A DNA stretch of 64,000 nucleotides, from assembly GCF_001636055.1 (NCBI RefSeq), contig NZ_CP011789.1:3534001-3598000 (forward strand), in the 5' to 3' direction. Below are positions 63,466 to 64,000 of this stretch, piece by piece. The notes beneath the pieces are model-generated. The model ran no database searches. It was given only the letters and a program-made list of their open reading frames with translations, and was not told the origin of the DNA. The position numbers were made by a program, and so were the translations under genes. Source of the stretch: Pseudomonas putida. Lineage in GTDB: Bacteria; Pseudomonadota; Gammaproteobacteria; Pseudomonadales; Pseudomonadaceae. Numbering within the stretch: the stretch's first letter is position 1; every line of letters begins with the position of its first letter.

Positions 63466-64000
63466 ATGTCGACTGCCTTCGCTCACCTGTTCGAACCCTT
63501 GCAGATCCGTGGCAAACGCCTGAAGAACCGCATCATGTCCAGTGGTCATGACACCTGTCTGCCCACCGACAACCTGGTCAACGACAAGCTCGTCGCCTAT
63601 CAACGCGCCCGCGCCGAGGGCGGCGCCGGCCTGATCGTGCTGCAGGTCGCCGGGGTGCACGACAGTGCGCGCTACACCTCTCACGTGCTGATGGCCACCG
63701 ACGATGCCTGCATCGACGGCTACCGGCGCATTGCCCAGGCCTGTCATGCACATGGCACCGTGGTGTTGTCGCAGTTGTTCCATCCCGGCCGGGAGATCAT
63801 GGAATCGGCCGATGGCTTGCTGGCGGTGGCCTACTCGGCCTCGGCGGTGCCCAACGAGCGCTTTCGCGTGATGCCGCGCGCCCTGGAGCAGCCGATGATC
63901 GACGAAATCGTCCAGGGCTACGCCAGTGCAGCCCGGCGCCTGCACCAGGCCGGGCTGGATGGCGTCGAGGTGGTGGCCAGCCATGGTTACCTGCCCGCGC
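63466..64000 (+). CDS. Old Yellow Enzyme-family NADH:flavin oxidoreductase, N-terminal part
   Basis: The first 178 residues of an FMN TIM-barrel enzyme, cut by the window edge: FAHLFEPLQIRGKRLKNRIMSSGHDTCLPTDNLVND, YQRARAEGGAGLIVLQVAGVH, GTVVLSQLFHPGRE and YASAARRLHQAGLDGVEVVASHGY. The last block normally precedes the active-site HxxH/N motif. It resembles 2,4-dienoyl-CoA reductase or trimethylamine-dehydrogenase-type members, which also hold a 4Fe-4S cluster further on. GGAG precedes the ATG at 63466 by 9 bases. The reaction is unassigned. Confidence 0.9.
   Translation, partial: MSTAFAHLFEPLQIRGKRLKNRIMSSGHDTCLPTDNLVNDKLVAYQRARAEGGAGLIVLQVAGVHDSARYTSHVLMATDDACIDGYRRIAQACHAHGTVVLSQLFHPGREIMESADGLLAVAYSASAVPNERFRVMPRALEQPMIDEIVQGYASAARRLHQAGLDGVEVVASHGYLPA

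Overview
The window reads as a chromosomal segment of a fluorescent pseudomonad, most likely of the Pseudomonas putida group. Evidence: uniformly high GC, REP-type palindromes built on GTGGGAGCGGG...CCCGC, a single-copy urease locus ordered ureD-A-B-C-E-J-F-G, a cysI-DUF934 pair, galactarate catabolism through 5-keto-4-deoxyglucarate, and many LysR/AraC/GntR/MarR-controlled accessory modules. No rRNA, tRNA, CRISPR, transposase or phage gene was seen. The only broken genes I can support are a Fis-type HTH remnant (707-898) and a permease interrupted by an in-frame amber codon (61100-62497).

Layout. 1-2.4 kb: end of a gluconate-type permease, a small exported protein, a regulator remnant, and a LysR regulator divergent from a RidA protein with an inverted repeat between them. 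2.6-5.4 kb: a two-gene carboxy(nor)spermidine operon (decarboxylase, then TTG-started dehydrogenase) convergent with a second RidA protein across a strong bidirectional terminator. 5.6-9.7 kb: a malate:quinone oxidoreductase with an apparent signal peptide, divergent from a radical-SAM/DUF4130 DNA-repair-like pair preceded by a good LexA box. 9.8-15.1 kb: a 37-residue membrane protein, an orphan sugar-type binding protein, cysI-DUF934 and a 525-residue unknown protein. 15.2-20.7 kb: urease operon on the minus strand. 21.1-23.7 kb: DUF2946 protein plus TonB-dependent receptor. 23.8-26.1 kb: DpkA-like reductase and a glutamyl-GABA hydrolase-like peptidase.

26.4-35.5 kb: galactarate to 2-oxoglutarate (KdgD, MFS permease, GarD, aldehyde dehydrogenase), a flavin/2Fe-2S fusion oxidoreductase and a FadR-type regulator. 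An 11-base sequence is shared between the kdgD promoter and the regulator promoter, pointing to a local regulon. 35.5-38.4 kb: AraC regulator, TauE/SafE permease, DUF998 and a small exported protein. 38.7-44.4 kb: a periplasmic molybdenum hydroxylase (2Fe-2S subunit, Tat-exported Mo subunit, tri-haem cytochrome c) with its XdhC and MobA-like maturation factors.

45.1-53.3 kb: a locus I regard as a candidate undescribed small-molecule system. A four-gene minus-strand operon encodes a TauD-like dioxygenase, an AMP-forming acyl-activating enzyme, a thermostable-hemolysin-family (GNAT-like) protein and a Bcr/CflA exporter. Upstream lie LysR and MarR regulators on the same strand, and a divergent alpha/beta hydrolase plus a second MFS transporter. 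53.6-64 kb: a possible catabolic regulon of unknown substrate: two NCS1 permeases (one with an amber codon), DUF1330, a RibB protein with degenerate RibA domain, a PotABCD-like ABC importer, a class II aldolase and the start of an Old Yellow Enzyme. The operator TATTATGGTAT(A/T)CC occurs at two of its promoters (13 of 14 bases identical).
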